Shown here piece by piece: positions 37,204 through 45,594 of a stretch of 64,000 bases of DNA (position 1 is its first letter; the number at the start of each line of letters is the position of its first letter). The stretch is from positions 412,767 to 476,766 of the forward strand of contig NZ_JAUNXR010000001.1 in NCBI RefSeq assembly GCF_030539665.1, given 5' to 3'. The notes under the pieces were generated by a model. The model made no database searches. It saw nothing but the letters and a program-made list of their open reading frames with translations, and was not told the origin of the DNA. The position numbers and the translations under genes were made by a program. This DNA is from Methanobrevibacter sp. (GTDB lineage: Archaea > Methanobacteriota > Methanobacteria > Methanobacteriales > Methanobacteriaceae).

Positions 37204-37779
37204 ATGGCAGATAAAAAAGCTCCAGCTGAAGGCTGGCCAGTAATCAGTGGAGATTACATTGTAGGTGATCCAGAAAGTCCTGTAGCAGTAACTACCCTTG
37301 CATCACATATTGAAGGAGAATTGGAAGGGGCTGCAATCGCAGGGCCATGTAAAACAGAAAATCTTGGTGTAGAAAAGGTTGTTGCAAACATCATTTCAAA
37401 TCCTAACATTAGATTTTTGATTTTGTCAGGTGCTGAAGTACAAGGTCACATTACAGGCCAAAGTATTGTGGCACTGCATGAAAACGGCTGTGACCCTGAG
37501 AAGAAAAGCATAAATGGTGCTGTAGGGGCTATTCCTTTTGTAGAAAACATTCCTCTTGAAGGTATTGATAGATTCCAAAATCAATTGGAAATTGTAGATA
37601 TGATTGATGTGGAAGATTCAGGAGCTATCAATGCTAAAATTAGTGAATGTGTAGAAAAGGATCCTGGCGCTTATGAAGAAGAGGCTTTAATGGTAGCTAT
37701 TGAAGAAGATGATGATGGAAACGAAAAGGTAGTAATTCTTTCAAAACCTTCTGACAAAAAACCTAGAAACGCTTCTTAG
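37204..37779 (+). CDS. mtrA: MtrA-like tetrahydromethanopterin S-methyltransferase subunit without membrane anchor
   Basis: Corrinoid-binding subunit of the Na+-pumping methyltransferase, moving methyl from H4MPT to coenzyme [58 protein letters not shown] and [14 protein letters not shown] are MtrA hallmarks. At 191 residues it ends in a charged tail ([12 protein letters not shown]) and has no C-terminal transmembrane helix, whereas the complex-forming MtrA is about 235-240 residues with an anchor. It is monocistronic, away from any mtrEDCBAFGH operon. It is therefore a soluble paralogue, often labelled MtrA2. A strong GGAGG and a TATA box indicate expression. Confidence 0.88.
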   Translation: MADKKAPAEGWPVISGDYIVGDPESPVAVTTLASHIEGELEGAAIAGPCKTENLGVEKVVANIISNPNIRFLILSGAEVQGHITGQSIVALHENGCDPEKKSINGAVGAIPFVENIPLEGIDRFQNQLEIVDMIDVEDSGAINAKISECVEKDPGAYEEEALMVAIEEDDDGNEKVVILSKPSDKKPRNAS

Positions 37780-37866
37780 ATTAAAATTTTCCATTATTTC
37801 TTTTTTTTATTACTTTTTTACTGCTCTCAAATCTCATTTAAATACTATTTTTAACAGACTCTAAAT

Positions 37867-38730
37867 ATGCATTATAAAAGAGCCAAAGGCATTTTATCGG
37901 CTAAAAATAGGATGAATATCTATAGGGGATGCACTCATGGGTGCATCTACTGCGATTCAAGAAGTGAAATTTACAATATGGATCATGAATTTGAGGATGT
38001 TGAGGTTAAGGAGAATGCCCTGGAGCTTCTTAAAAAAGCCATTCATTCAAAAAAGGAAAAATGCATTATAGGCACAGGTGCCATGACCGACCCGTATCTG
38101 CCGTTAGAGAAAGAATTGGAATATGTTAGGAAATCCTTAAAACTTATTGACAGGTACGGATTTGGATTTACTTGCATTACAAAATCAGATCTTGTTTTAA
38201 GGGATTTAGATTTGCTTAAAAGCATTAATAACAAAAGCAGGGCAGTTGTTCAAATGACAATGACGACCTATGATGAGGAGCTTTGCCGGATATTGGAACC
38301 CAATGTTTCAACGACATTTGAAAGGTTCAAGGCTCTTAAAAAGTTAAACGAGGAAAACATTCCAACCGTTGTTTGGATGACTCCGATTTTGCCATTCATT
38401 AACGATAATAAGGACAACATAAAAGGAATCGTTGAATACTGTAGTGAAGCAAATGTTTATGGAATCATATGCTTTGAAATGGGTCTTACTCTAAGGGAAG
38501 GAAACAGGGAACATTTCTATTCAAAATTGGACGAACATTTCCCAGGCATTAAAGAGAAATACATCAGAACATATGGGGACAGCTATGTTTTGCCAAGCAA
38601 AAGAAACAGTCAGCTCATGAAACTTTTTAAGAGGAAAACAAGAGAAAACGGAATATTGAACGACAGTGACATGATATTTGAATATTTGAATAAGTTTCCA
38701 AAAAAGGATATTCAAGCAAAGTTATTTTAA
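37867..38730 (+). CDS. SPL-family radical SAM protein
   Basis: A 287-residue radical SAM protein of the spore-photoproduct-lyase-like (Rv2578c-type) group. The motif CTHGCIYC is at residues 22-29 in NIYRGCTHGCIYCDSRS. CIIGTGAMTDPYLPLEKEL and ITKSDLVLRDLDLL follow, and VWMTPILPFIND is in the third quarter. It lacks the signature residues needed to call a true DNA photoproduct lyase. No Shine-Dalgarno precedes the ATG. It overlaps the convergent GT2 gene by 4 nt at the 3' end. Confidence 0.8.
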   Translation: MHYKRAKGILSAKNRMNIYRGCTHGCIYCDSRSEIYNMDHEFEDVEVKENALELLKKAIHSKKEKCIIGTGAMTDPYLPLEKELEYVRKSLKLIDRYGFGFTCITKSDLVLRDLDLLKSINNKSRAVVQMTMTTYDEELCRILEPNVSTTFERFKALKKLNEENIPTVVWMTPILPFINDNKDNIKGIVEYCSEANVYGIICFEMGLTLREGNREHFYSKLDEHFPGIKEKYIRTYGDSYVLPSKRNSQLMKLFKRKTRENGILNDSDMIFEYLNKFPKKDIQAKLF

Positions 38731-39716
38731 TACTTGTTTTCATTAATTTCTATAAATTCATCATAGCTGTCTGATTTCAGCATGTCTAAGAAGAATTTTT
38801 TCTTTTTTGGTCCTAGATTATCCAAAAAGTCATTATAGTATTCCGTTTTTCTAATATTTTCATAATCTTCTTTTATCAAATTAAATAACGGTGCTTTGTA
38901 ATCATCAGTTATTGAAGCTAATGCCATTCTAGGCCCGTTAACCTTGTAGGCTATCAGATCGAATTTGTAATCTTCGTAAAATCCTCCTTCAACAAAGTTA
39001 TTAAACATTATTTGTCCTGCAGGAACAGTATCTAAGAATTTGGCATCTATCTTCTCAGTAATTGATGAGTCATGTTTGCGCCTGATGTAGAGATGTTCTC
39101 TTATGATTGAAATTCTTTCTGCATTAAGATACACGTAGTAAAAGAAGGGCATGTCCTCAAAATAAATTCCTTCAGGAAATTCTGCTCCTATTTCTTTCAG
39201 GAAGCTATTTTTATATATTTTTTGGCATGCGCTAACGGAAAAATCAAATAGGACATCTTTGGTATCATCTGGAGAAAACACTTTGTTGTCAAATCTTCCA
39301 TCGAGGTTTTTCAGGTTAAACCAGTCACTTTCATATTTTTCTCCTGTGGAATCATCTTGGTTTATAATTTTAAACATTGTAATGTCAGTATCGTTGCTTT
39401 TGGCTTCGTTGTATGCTACTTCACACATTTTGCTGTCCAGCCAGTCGTCAGCATCCAGAAATCCAATGTATTCTCCTGAGGCATGATTCATTCCAACGTT
39501 TCTTGCAGCACCGAGGCCTTTATTCTTTTGGTTTATTATTTTAATTCTAGGGTCAATCAAATAGCTATTTATAATGTCTAATGTCTTATCGGTTGAACCA
39601 TCGTTTACAATAATCAATTCAATGTCTTCCAAGCTTTGATCTAATGCGCTACTAATAGCTTCATCAACATATTTTTCTCCATTGTAAACACAAAGGATCA
39701 AGGATAATTTTACCAT
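38727..39716 (-). CDS. Family 2 glycosyltransferase (GT-A)
   Basis: A 329-residue inverting glycosyltransferase. LSLILCVYNGEKYVDEAISS and ELIIVNDGSTDKTLDII form the nucleotide-binding half, GLGAARNVGMNHASGEYIGF and LDADDWL carry the D-x-D type metal site, and a C-terminal half of about 200 residues has no membrane helices. The ATG at 39716 overlaps the xseB stop (TGATG), so it is translated with exonuclease VII genes. This is an odd operon mate, with no obvious functional link. The acceptor is unknown. Confidence 0.85.
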   Translation of the reverse strand: MVKLSLILCVYNGEKYVDEAISSALDQSLEDIELIIVNDGSTDKTLDIINSYLIDPRIKIINQKNKGLGAARNVGMNHASGEYIGFLDADDWLDSKMCEVAYNEAKSNDTDITMFKIINQDDSTGEKYESDWFNLKNLDGRFDNKVFSPDDTKDVLFDFSVSACQKIYKNSFLKEIGAEFPEGIYFEDMPFFYYVYLNAERISIIREHLYIRRKHDSSITEKIDAKFLDTVPAGQIMFNNFVEGGFYEDYKFDLIAYKVNGPRMALASITDDYKAPLFNLIKEDYENIRKTEYYNDFLDNLGPKKKKFFLDMLKSDSYDEFIEINENKY

Positions 39717-39940
39717 CAATATTCCTCATCTATTTCAAAGTCAATGAGCTCATCGTTTTCATTGACGATTTTTGCAATTGCCTCTTCTGCATTGTTTAAT
39801 TTGGCATCGCAGGTTTTGATCAGTTGCATTGCCTTGTTAAACTCTTCAATTGCATTGTCTAGAGATACATCTCCGTTTTCCAATTTTTCAACAATTTCTT
39901 CTAGTTCTTTTAAGCTTTCTTCAAAACTCATATTTTCCAT
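39716..39940 (-). CDS. xseB: Exonuclease VII small subunit
   Basis: A 74-residue coiled-coil subunit that wraps the large subunit's helices. SFEESLKELEEIVEKLENGD followed by VSLDNAIEEFNKAMQLIKTC is the textbook XseB motif. GGTGAT precedes the ATG. It lies 9 nt after xseA. Exonuclease VII is mainly bacterial, and its presence in Methanobacteriales suggests an ancient transfer. Confidence 0.93.
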   Translation of the reverse strand: MENMSFEESLKELEEIVEKLENGDVSLDNAIEEFNKAMQLIKTCDAKLNNAEEAIAKIVNENDELIDFEIDEEY

Positions 39941-39949
39941 TTTATCACC

Positions 39950-41596
39950 TCATATCACTTTTGTATTGACGTTCCCGTCTTTGAATTGTATTTCTACAAT
40001 GTCATCCTTATCTAAATCTTTTACGCTTGTTATTGCCTTTTTGTCTTTTTTAGCTATTGTATATCCACGCTTCAGTGAATTCAACGGATTTACTACCTCC
40101 AGCTTTTCATACATTCTGTCGTACTGCCGCATCTTTGGCTGCAGTATTCTTTGGGGATTTCTTAAGATCCTCGAATTCTTGACAGAGTTAAGTTCTGTCT
40201 TTTTGGTGAATACCATATTGTTCGAAACGGATTTGAAATCCTTTTTCAGCAAGTCAAATTCGGTTCTCTTGACATTTGCATATCTTTTTGATGTGTAGTC
40301 AAATTTTGTTGTCAGCTTTTCCAGCTGGTTTCTTTTTGCATTCTGGTATTTTTCTGACGAATAGCTGAATCTGCTTGTTAGCTTTTCAAGCTCGCTTCTT
40401 TTTGACTTTCCCATTGTTTCTGAATGATATCTGAAGCTTCTGGTCAGGTCATTCAGCTGGTTTCTTTTTGCATTCTGGTATTTTTCTGATGAGTAGCCGA
40501 ATCTGTCAATGAGCTTTTCCAGCTGGTTTCTTTTGGATGTTTCCAAGGTTTTAGAATAGTATCTGAAGCTTCTGGTCAACTCGTTCAGCCTGTTTCTTTT
40601 TGAATCGTGAATCTTATTGGATGATGCTTTGATCTTGTAAACGCTGCTTTCAAAGCGCATTTTTTCATCGTCAAATATGGAAAAAGGATTTCTAATTACA
40701 TTGCTTCTTAAGACAAAATCCAGCCTTTGTCTGTTTTCACTCAATGTTCTGTTTAAGCTATTTTCGAGCCTTGATTTCAGATTTGAGTATCTGCCTTCTA
40801 TTTCCTTCACGTTTGGAACTGCCAGTTCTGCAGCTGCAGTCGGAGTTGCAGCTCTCCTATCTGCAACATAATCTATTAATGTAGTATCTCTTTGATGGCC
40901 TACGGCACTTATTATGGGTGTTCTGCAGGAATAAACAGCTCTAGCTAACTGTTCATTGTTAAAGGCCCAAAGATCCTCTATGCTTCCTCCCCCACGGCCG
41001 ATAATCAATGTATCACATCCGAACTCATCGGCATGCTTCAATTGTTTTATAAGGTTTTTGGGTGCTTCCTTTCCCTGAACCAAACTTGGAAATATGATGG
41101 CATTGCAATAGGGCCATCTGCGTTCTATTGTTGTTATGATGTCTTTTATTGCAGCCCCTGTCTTTGAGGTTATTATCCCTATCTTTTTGGGGATTCTTGG
41201 AATTTCCTTTTTATGGTCATCTTCAAACAGCCCTTCACTTTCAAGCTTTTCAGTTAATTGCTGCAGTTTTTCAAATAGTTTTCCCAGTCCTGCCTCTTTT
41301 ATTTTATTCACCTTAATCTGACATTTTCCATGAGGCTTATAAACTTCCACGCTGCCTTTTATCTCTATATTAAGGCCTTCTTTCAATTGTGGAGATTTTT
41401 TTAAAATGCGGGGGTAGACAATACAGTCGATTGTTGATTTTTCATCTTTCAGTTTAAAATAAGAAAAGCCTCTTTTTGAAGTACTGATGTCAGATAATTC
41501 CCCTTCCACGAGAATGTTTTTGAAGGGTCCTTTGGAGACGTGCATTTTCAATTTGTGGTTCAGATGGCTGACCGAGATAAATTTTTCTTCCAACAA
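39950..41596 (-). CDS. xseA: Exonuclease VII large subunit
   Basis: Catalytic subunit of a bidirectional single-strand exonuclease. The OB-fold domain covers residues 1-105 (VEGELSDISTSKRGFSYFKL). The catalytic core has PKKIGIITSKTGAAIKDII, IIGRGGGSIEDLWAFNNEQL, and ISAVGHQRDTTLIDYVADRR then AATPTAAAELAVP. The central helical arm (residues 311-475) consists of 22-residue repeats, and the C-terminal strand-rich end has LKRGYTIAKKDKK. The start codon appears to be TTG at 41596 following GAGGTGA. The 548-residue length is longer than E. coli XseA (about 456), and the excess is in the repeats. Confidence 0.93.
   Translation of the reverse strand: MLEEKFISVSHLNHKLKMHVSKGPFKNILVEGELSDISTSKRGFSYFKLKDEKSTIDCIVYPRILKKSPQLKEGLNIEIKGSVEVYKPHGKCQIKVNKIKEAGLGKLFEKLQQLTEKLESEGLFEDDHKKEIPRIPKKIGIITSKTGAAIKDIITTIERRWPYCNAIIFPSLVQGKEAPKNLIKQLKHADEFGCDTLIIGRGGGSIEDLWAFNNEQLARAVYSCRTPIISAVGHQRDTTLIDYVADRRAATPTAAAELAVPNVKEIEGRYSNLKSRLENSLNRTLSENRQRLDFVLRSNVIRNPFSIFDDEKMRFESSVYKIKASSNKIHDSKRNRLNELTRSFRYYSKTLETSKRNQLEKLIDRFGYSSEKYQNAKRNQLNDLTRSFRYHSETMGKSKRSELEKLTSRFSYSSEKYQNAKRNQLEKLTTKFDYTSKRYANVKRTEFDLLKKDFKSVSNNMVFTKKTELNSVKNSRILRNPQRILQPKMRQYDRMYEKLEVVNPLNSLKRGYTIAKKDKKAITSVKDLDKDDIVEIQFKDGNVNTKVI
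40205..40600 (-). repeat. Six 66-bp (22-residue) tandem repeats in xseA
   Basis: Residues 333-464 are six units starting K-R-x-x-(L/F), for example KRNQLEKLIDRFGYSSEKYQ and KRSELEKLTSRFSYSSEKYQ. Weaker units flank them at 311-332 and 465-475. The units at 355-376 and 399-420 are nearly identical in DNA and lie 132 nt apart, implying duplication of a two-unit block. A period of 22 (two hendecads) favours a nearly straight or right-handed coiled coil. Confidence 0.85.
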
Positions 41597-41721
41597 TGTT
41601 CACCTCTACTAACAATATTGTTTTTAGGGAATAATATATGTTTGTGTTAATAATTTATTCATAATTTAATAACTGTATAAGTTAAATAATAGAATTCACA
41701 AATAATTTTTAGGTGATAAAT

Positions 41722-42570
41722 TTGCGTAAATTAGCAATTGGTGGAATTGTTATAATACTTGTTGTTATTGGTGCATTTGCAGCATCAGACAATGTTTTAA
41801 CAAATAACAACGATACAACAATGGTAATAACATATGGAGAAACCACATATAACAATCAACAGTACAAATCTATTGTTGATGATTATTTTAGTCAAAATGC
41901 GAATGTTATTTTGGAAAACGTTACAACCGAAGTAATTACAGCAAATGAGGTAAATCAAATCTCACAGGGAATAAGCAATAAAACCTACGATTCAAACCAG
42001 ATATTCTCATCAGCACTGGTTGATTTGAATGGTACTGGGAATCTGACAGTCAATGTGGACACATCAAAGATAACTCTTGTAACAGAGGAGATGTATGCTT
42101 CAGCCCTAAATTCAACAGGAATCAATCAGGGATATGTTGTAGTGACAAGCCCAATTTCTGCAACTGGGGAATCAGCACTTGCAGGAATCATGAGCTGTTA
42201 TGAGGAAGCTACAAACAAACATATTCCAGATGAGGTTAAAAAGGCTGCAAACGATGAAATCTACGCACAAAGTGAAGTCGTAAACAGCTCAAACGCAAGT
42301 CCTCATCAGATATCAGGATTGGTAAGTGAGGTTAAGGAAGAGGTAGCCCAAAACAACACAACCGACATTGGCGCCATTGCAGATGCAGTTGAGCAGACCG
42401 CAAGCAACAATGGAATAGAGCTTTCACAGGCAGACATAGATAAGCTTGCAGAAGCAATCTTGCAGACACAATCAGTAAAAGATCAGGCAAACGACTACAA
42501 AAATCAGGTAACCAATGTAATTAACAATGGAGGAAACGGATTTAACATTTTCAACATTTTCAACTTTTAA
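41722..42570 (+). CDS. DUF1002 secreted/membrane-anchored protein
   Basis: A 282-residue exported protein. The N-terminus MRKLAIGGIVIILVVIGAFA is a signal peptide or anchor. The body matches the DUF1002 style: VITYGETTYNNQQYKSIVDD, TYDSNQIFSSALVDLNGTG and YVVVTSPISATGESALAGIM, then a helical C-terminal half and a tail GGNGFNIFNIFNF. The likely start is TTG 41722 after AGGTGAT; the upstream GTG at 41713 is inside that site. Function unknown; Gram-positive bacteria have homologues. Monocistronic, divergent from xseA. Confidence 0.8.
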   Translation: MRKLAIGGIVIILVVIGAFAASDNVLTNNNDTTMVITYGETTYNNQQYKSIVDDYFSQNANVILENVTTEVITANEVNQISQGISNKTYDSNQIFSSALVDLNGTGNLTVNVDTSKITLVTEEMYASALNSTGINQGYVVVTSPISATGESALAGIMSCYEEATNKHIPDEVKKAANDEIYAQSEVVNSSNASPHQISGLVSEVKEEVAQNNTTDIGAIADAVEQTASNNGIELSQADIDKLAEAILQTQSVKDQANDYKNQVTNVINNGGNGFNIFNIFNF

Positions 42571-42617
42571 AAAATTAGCTAAAGAGCAATTTATTTTGCT
42601 CTTATTCTTATTTTAGA

Positions 42618-43373
42618 TTAAAACTGGCCATTTACAGGCGTTGGAGATAAGTGAACTATTACATCCATGATTTCTGGAGGTATGAATCCTTTCATTAAAA
42701 TTATGAACAGTACAATTATGAATCCAAGATATATGCTCATTCCTTTGGATGTTTTATTGTCAAACGGAAGGTATTTATTTATCTTATCCGGAAAAACAAT
42801 CCAAATGTAGCAGAAAGTGCATATTACAAACACGACTATTCCTATCTGTAGGGAATTTATAAAAAGTAATGAGTCATAACCTACCCAACAGATTATGAGA
42901 TTTGCAAGAAGGTATATTTGTGGAGGATAACCCGCTACCTCTTCATCATTAACATATCTGTTTTTCTCATGAAAAGTATGATATCTAAGTCCGATTCCAA
43001 GCATGGGGAGGCTTGTAAATATTCCTGCAAGAACTGAAAACAATATCGGTTCTCCAAGGACATAATACATTATTATGAACCATCCTATTCCTACGGTGGA
43101 AAATGAAAGTATTAATATGGTGTCTGCTTGATGGATATATCCCAATCCAAAATTTCCACTTTCAAATACTATCAAATCCAATTTCAATCGTTTGTTTATT
43201 TTTTTAATAAAGGAAATCACATATATAGGTCCGCTAAATCCAATTCCCGTAGCAACAAGCATAGGTATGAATGCAGATTTGAATGTATATGCAATTAATA
43301 TGACTAAAAAGGAATATATTATTATCAAAAGTACCTTTCCAATTTTCATTTTTCCTTCAAATGTTAAACTCAT
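42618..43373 (-). CDS. Polytopic membrane protein of unknown function
   Basis: A 251-residue protein with about eight hydrophobic segments in two clusters. A soluble-looking loop GLRYHTFHEKNRYVNDEEVA sits mid-protein, and FCYIWIVFPDKINKYLPFDN with KGFIPPEIMDVI lies near the C-terminus. I do not recognise a family. A decayed paralogue lies at 43751-44201 and shares these last motifs. ATG 43373 follows GGTGAT. The in-frame GTG nine bases upstream is part of the ribosome binding site. Confidence 0.6.
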   Translation of the reverse strand: MSLTFEGKMKIGKVLLIIIYSFLVILIAYTFKSAFIPMLVATGIGFSGPIYVISFIKKINKRLKLDLIVFESGNFGLGYIHQADTILILSFSTVGIGWFIIMYYVLGEPILFSVLAGIFTSLPMLGIGLRYHTFHEKNRYVNDEEVAGYPPQIYLLANLIICWVGYDSLLFINSLQIGIVVFVICTFCYIWIVFPDKINKYLPFDNKTSKGMSIYLGFIIVLFIILMKGFIPPEIMDVIVHLSPTPVNGQF

Positions 43374-43460
43374 AATAATCACCTACTGGGGGGTATTAGT
43401 ACTCAACATGGGTATAATATTTATCTTTTTATTTAAAATAAAATAGGGAGTGTATTTGGT

Positions 43461-43694
43461 TTAGTAGGCCAGATACATCAATCCCAGTCCGAGGGCTAGG
43501 AATACGTAGTTTACTCCGTAGGCCCAGAGGACTCTTTTCCAGTCTTTGTCTTCTTTTTTGTCTTTTTTGTAGAAGTAGTATGTGGCTACTGTTCCGATAA
43601 TCAAAAGTGCAAGGTATGGAATCACTGTTAGGATTCCTCTTGTTATGAACAGTATAATCGGAACGGCAAGCGCCAGTTTTATTTCATTTTTCAT
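43461..43694 (-). CDS. Small membrane protein
   Basis: A 77-residue protein with three predicted helices (LALAVPIILFITRGILTVIP; ALLIIGTVATYYFYK; VLWAYGVNYVFLALGLGLMY) separated by a lysine-rich loop KKDKKEDKDWK. The start at 43694 is set by GAGAGGAGAG; a longer ORF begins 60 nt upstream but has no ribosome binding site. No family is recognised. It is placed between two paralogous membrane-protein genes. Confidence 0.6.
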   Translation of the reverse strand: MKNEIKLALAVPIILFITRGILTVIPYLALLIIGTVATYYFYKKDKKEDKDWKRVLWAYGVNYVFLALGLGLMYLAY

Positions 43695-43750
43695 ATACTC
43701 TCCTCTCTTATTTAAAGATGTATTTTTCAATTTATAATGGACGATTATTT

Positions 43751-44201
43751 TCAATAGTTATGTTGCAAAATATTCAACGTTTCCGGAGGCAACAATCCCT
43801 TTATCGATATTACAAACAGGATTATTATAACTCCTAGATATATTATAAGTCCAGGTAATGTTCTGTTGTCGAATGGAAGTATTTTATTGAATTTGTCTGG
43901 AAATACAATCCAGATATAACAAAATGCTCCAATAATCAATATTAATATTCTATTCAGGATGTATTCTGTATGGATTATTGAGAAGATTGAAACTAATGTT
44001 ATGGCCAACAAGACAATGAAATATGCTCCAGGATCATATCCTCGCATGATTTCATCATTCGGATATTTGCTATCTTCATTGAATGTTTTGTATCGAAGTC
44101 CAATCCCCATGCAAGGAAGAAATACTATCATCCCCATTGCAAATGAATATTAAAAGAAACGGTGCAATCATCAAAATGTATTGTTTGAATGTAATTTTCA
44201 T
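43751..44201 (-). pseudogene. Decayed paralogue of the 42618-43373 membrane protein
   Basis: From 44137 downward an open frame of 128 codons carries GIGLRYKTFNEDSKYPNDE, AFCYIWIVFPDKFNKILPFD and KGLLPPETLNIL, clearly homologous to the second half of the intact neighbour. Upstream, in a different frame, an ATG at 44201 opens MKITFKQYILMIAPFLLIFI, resembling the neighbour's first helix. A frameshift near 44140 and loss of about 100 codons would explain the arrangement. The downstream frame could still be translated from the ATG at 44137, but it has no ribosome binding site. Confidence 0.6.
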
Positions 44202-44341
44202 GTAATTGTTGTTTTATTTTCAAAATTATTTAAAATTTTCTTTATAAAAATTAATCTCAATTTTAATAAATGGCTTAAATAATCTTTATATTGTATAATC
44301 AACAAAAAATATTTTATTATTATGTTAATTGAGGAGATAAG

Positions 44342-44692
44342 ATGATACCTGGAATGAATCCTAAGCAAATGAAAAAAATGGAAAGACAAATGAAAAAGAT
44401 GGGAATGGACATGAAAGAGCTTAAAAACGTTAAAGAGGTCATTATCCGTCTTGAAGATAAGGAATTAATCATTCCAAATGCTGATGTTAGTATGATGAAC
44501 GTCATGGGACAGGAAACCTATCAGGTAAGTGGAAAAGCTCATGAAGTTGAAATTGAACAGGAACTTGTTATTCCTGAAGAAGATATTGAAATGGTAGCTA
44601 ATCAGGCCAATGTGTCTGCTGAAGAGGCTGAAGAAGCTTTAATTGAATGTGAAGGGGATTTGGCAGAGGCTATTTTGAAATTGTCTCAATAG
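44342..44692 (+). CDS. nac: Nascent polypeptide-associated complex protein
   Basis: A 116-residue ribosome-associated chaperone that forms a homodimer in archaea. IPGMNPKQMKKMERQMKKMG is the basic ribosome-binding N-terminus, ELIIPNADVSMMNVMGQETYQVSG is the NAC beta domain (written here as ELIIPNADVSMMNVMG and QETYQVSG), and the C-terminal 45 residues form a UBA domain (VSAEEAEEALIECEGDLAEA). GAGGAG precedes the ATG; CTTTATATTG upstream is a likely TATA box. It is followed 6 nt later by a phosphoesterase gene. Confidence 0.95.
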   Translation: MIPGMNPKQMKKMERQMKKMGMDMKELKNVKEVIIRLEDKELIIPNADVSMMNVMGQETYQVSGKAHEVEIEQELVIPEEDIEMVANQANVSAEEAEEALIECEGDLAEAILKLSQ

Positions 44693-44698
44693 GATAAT

Positions 44699-45445
44699 AT
44701 GCTTACTATAGCCCATATTTCAGATTTGCATGTAAGTGACTCTGATTTCAATGAAGATGTATTTTTAGAGGCTGTTGATGAAATCAATGCATTGGCTCCT
44801 GACTTCATTATTCTCACAGGCGACCTTACAAATAAGGGGTATTATACCCAATTCGAAAAGGTCAAGCAGTATTTGGAGCTATTTGACGCACCTATATTTG
44901 CTGTTCCTGGAAACCATGATGCTAGAAATCTAGGTGACGAAACATTTGAAGAGCTTATTGGTGAGGCTAGCTGGAAATTGGCTGATAAGGAGAACAAGTT
45001 TGTAGTTATAGGTCTTGACAGCTCCCTTCCAGATTTGAATGAGGGAAGCATTGGAAAGCCTCAAAAGCTATGGTTGGACCATCAGCTTGACGAATGTGTG
45101 ATCAACGAGCTTTTCACCATTGTTGCATTTCACCACCATATCATTCCAATTCCAAAAACCGGAAGGGAAAGAAATGTCCTATTGGATGCTGGAGACATTC
45201 TTAAGACATTGGTTGATCATGAAGTGGACATGGTTTTGGTTGGCCACAAGCACGTTCCCAACGTTTGGAAGATGAACAATACATTGATAATAAATGCAGG
45301 TTCAATCTCTTCCAAAAAGCTTCGTGGAAACGATGTGAATTCATACAACATTTATTATATTGATGAAACAACAATTAACATTGTCCTGAAAAAGGTTGGT
45401 AAAGAACCGATTTCTTTAGGTCAATATCCTAAAAACGTTTATTGA
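44699..45445 (+). CDS. Calcineurin-like metallophosphoesterase
   Basis: A 248-residue phosphoesterase of the class III cyclic-nucleotide phosphodiesterase-like group. Metal-site motifs occur in order: AHISDLHVSD (D-x-H), IILTGDLTNKG (G-D), VPGNHDAR (G-N-H-D), VAFHHHIIP and MVLVGHKHVPN (G-H-x-H). The substrate is unknown; CpdA-like cyclic phosphodiesters are one possibility. It is in an apparent operon with nac. It lies 149 nt before the NYN nuclease/cyclase-like pair, which is worth noting because a phosphodiesterase near a cyclase-like protein could make a signalling module. Confidence 0.85.
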   Translation: MLTIAHISDLHVSDSDFNEDVFLEAVDEINALAPDFIILTGDLTNKGYYTQFEKVKQYLELFDAPIFAVPGNHDARNLGDETFEELIGEASWKLADKENKFVVIGLDSSLPDLNEGSIGKPQKLWLDHQLDECVINELFTIVAFHHHIIPIPKTGRERNVLLDAGDILKTLVDHEVDMVLVGHKHVPNVWKMNNTLIINAGSISSKKLRGNDVNSYNIYYIDETTINIVLKKVGKEPISLGQYPKNVY

Positions 45446-45594
45446 TTTTTCCTATAAAATCATATAAACCTTTTTTATTATTAAATAAAGGCTTTTTATT
45501 GTTTTTTAGCTTTTAAATTACTTTTTTTTAATTAAGTTTAAATATAATGTGGTGTATAAATATTATATCATTATAGTTTGTTTTAGGTGGTTTT

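Noticed and set aside
37867-38730. Calling the radical SAM gene a DNA photoproduct lyase
   Set aside because: The family name comes from distant similarity; the residues that define true spore photoproduct lyase cannot be recognised.
40205-40600. Regular repeats that might be read as a CRISPR-like array
   Set aside because: They are in-frame 22-codon protein repeats without spacers; no cas gene is present in the window.
44342-45445. Treating nac, the phosphoesterase and the NYN/cyclase-like pair as one operon
   Set aside because: A 149-nt A+T-rich gap with T runs separates the phosphoesterase from the NYN gene, so only proximity can be claimed.
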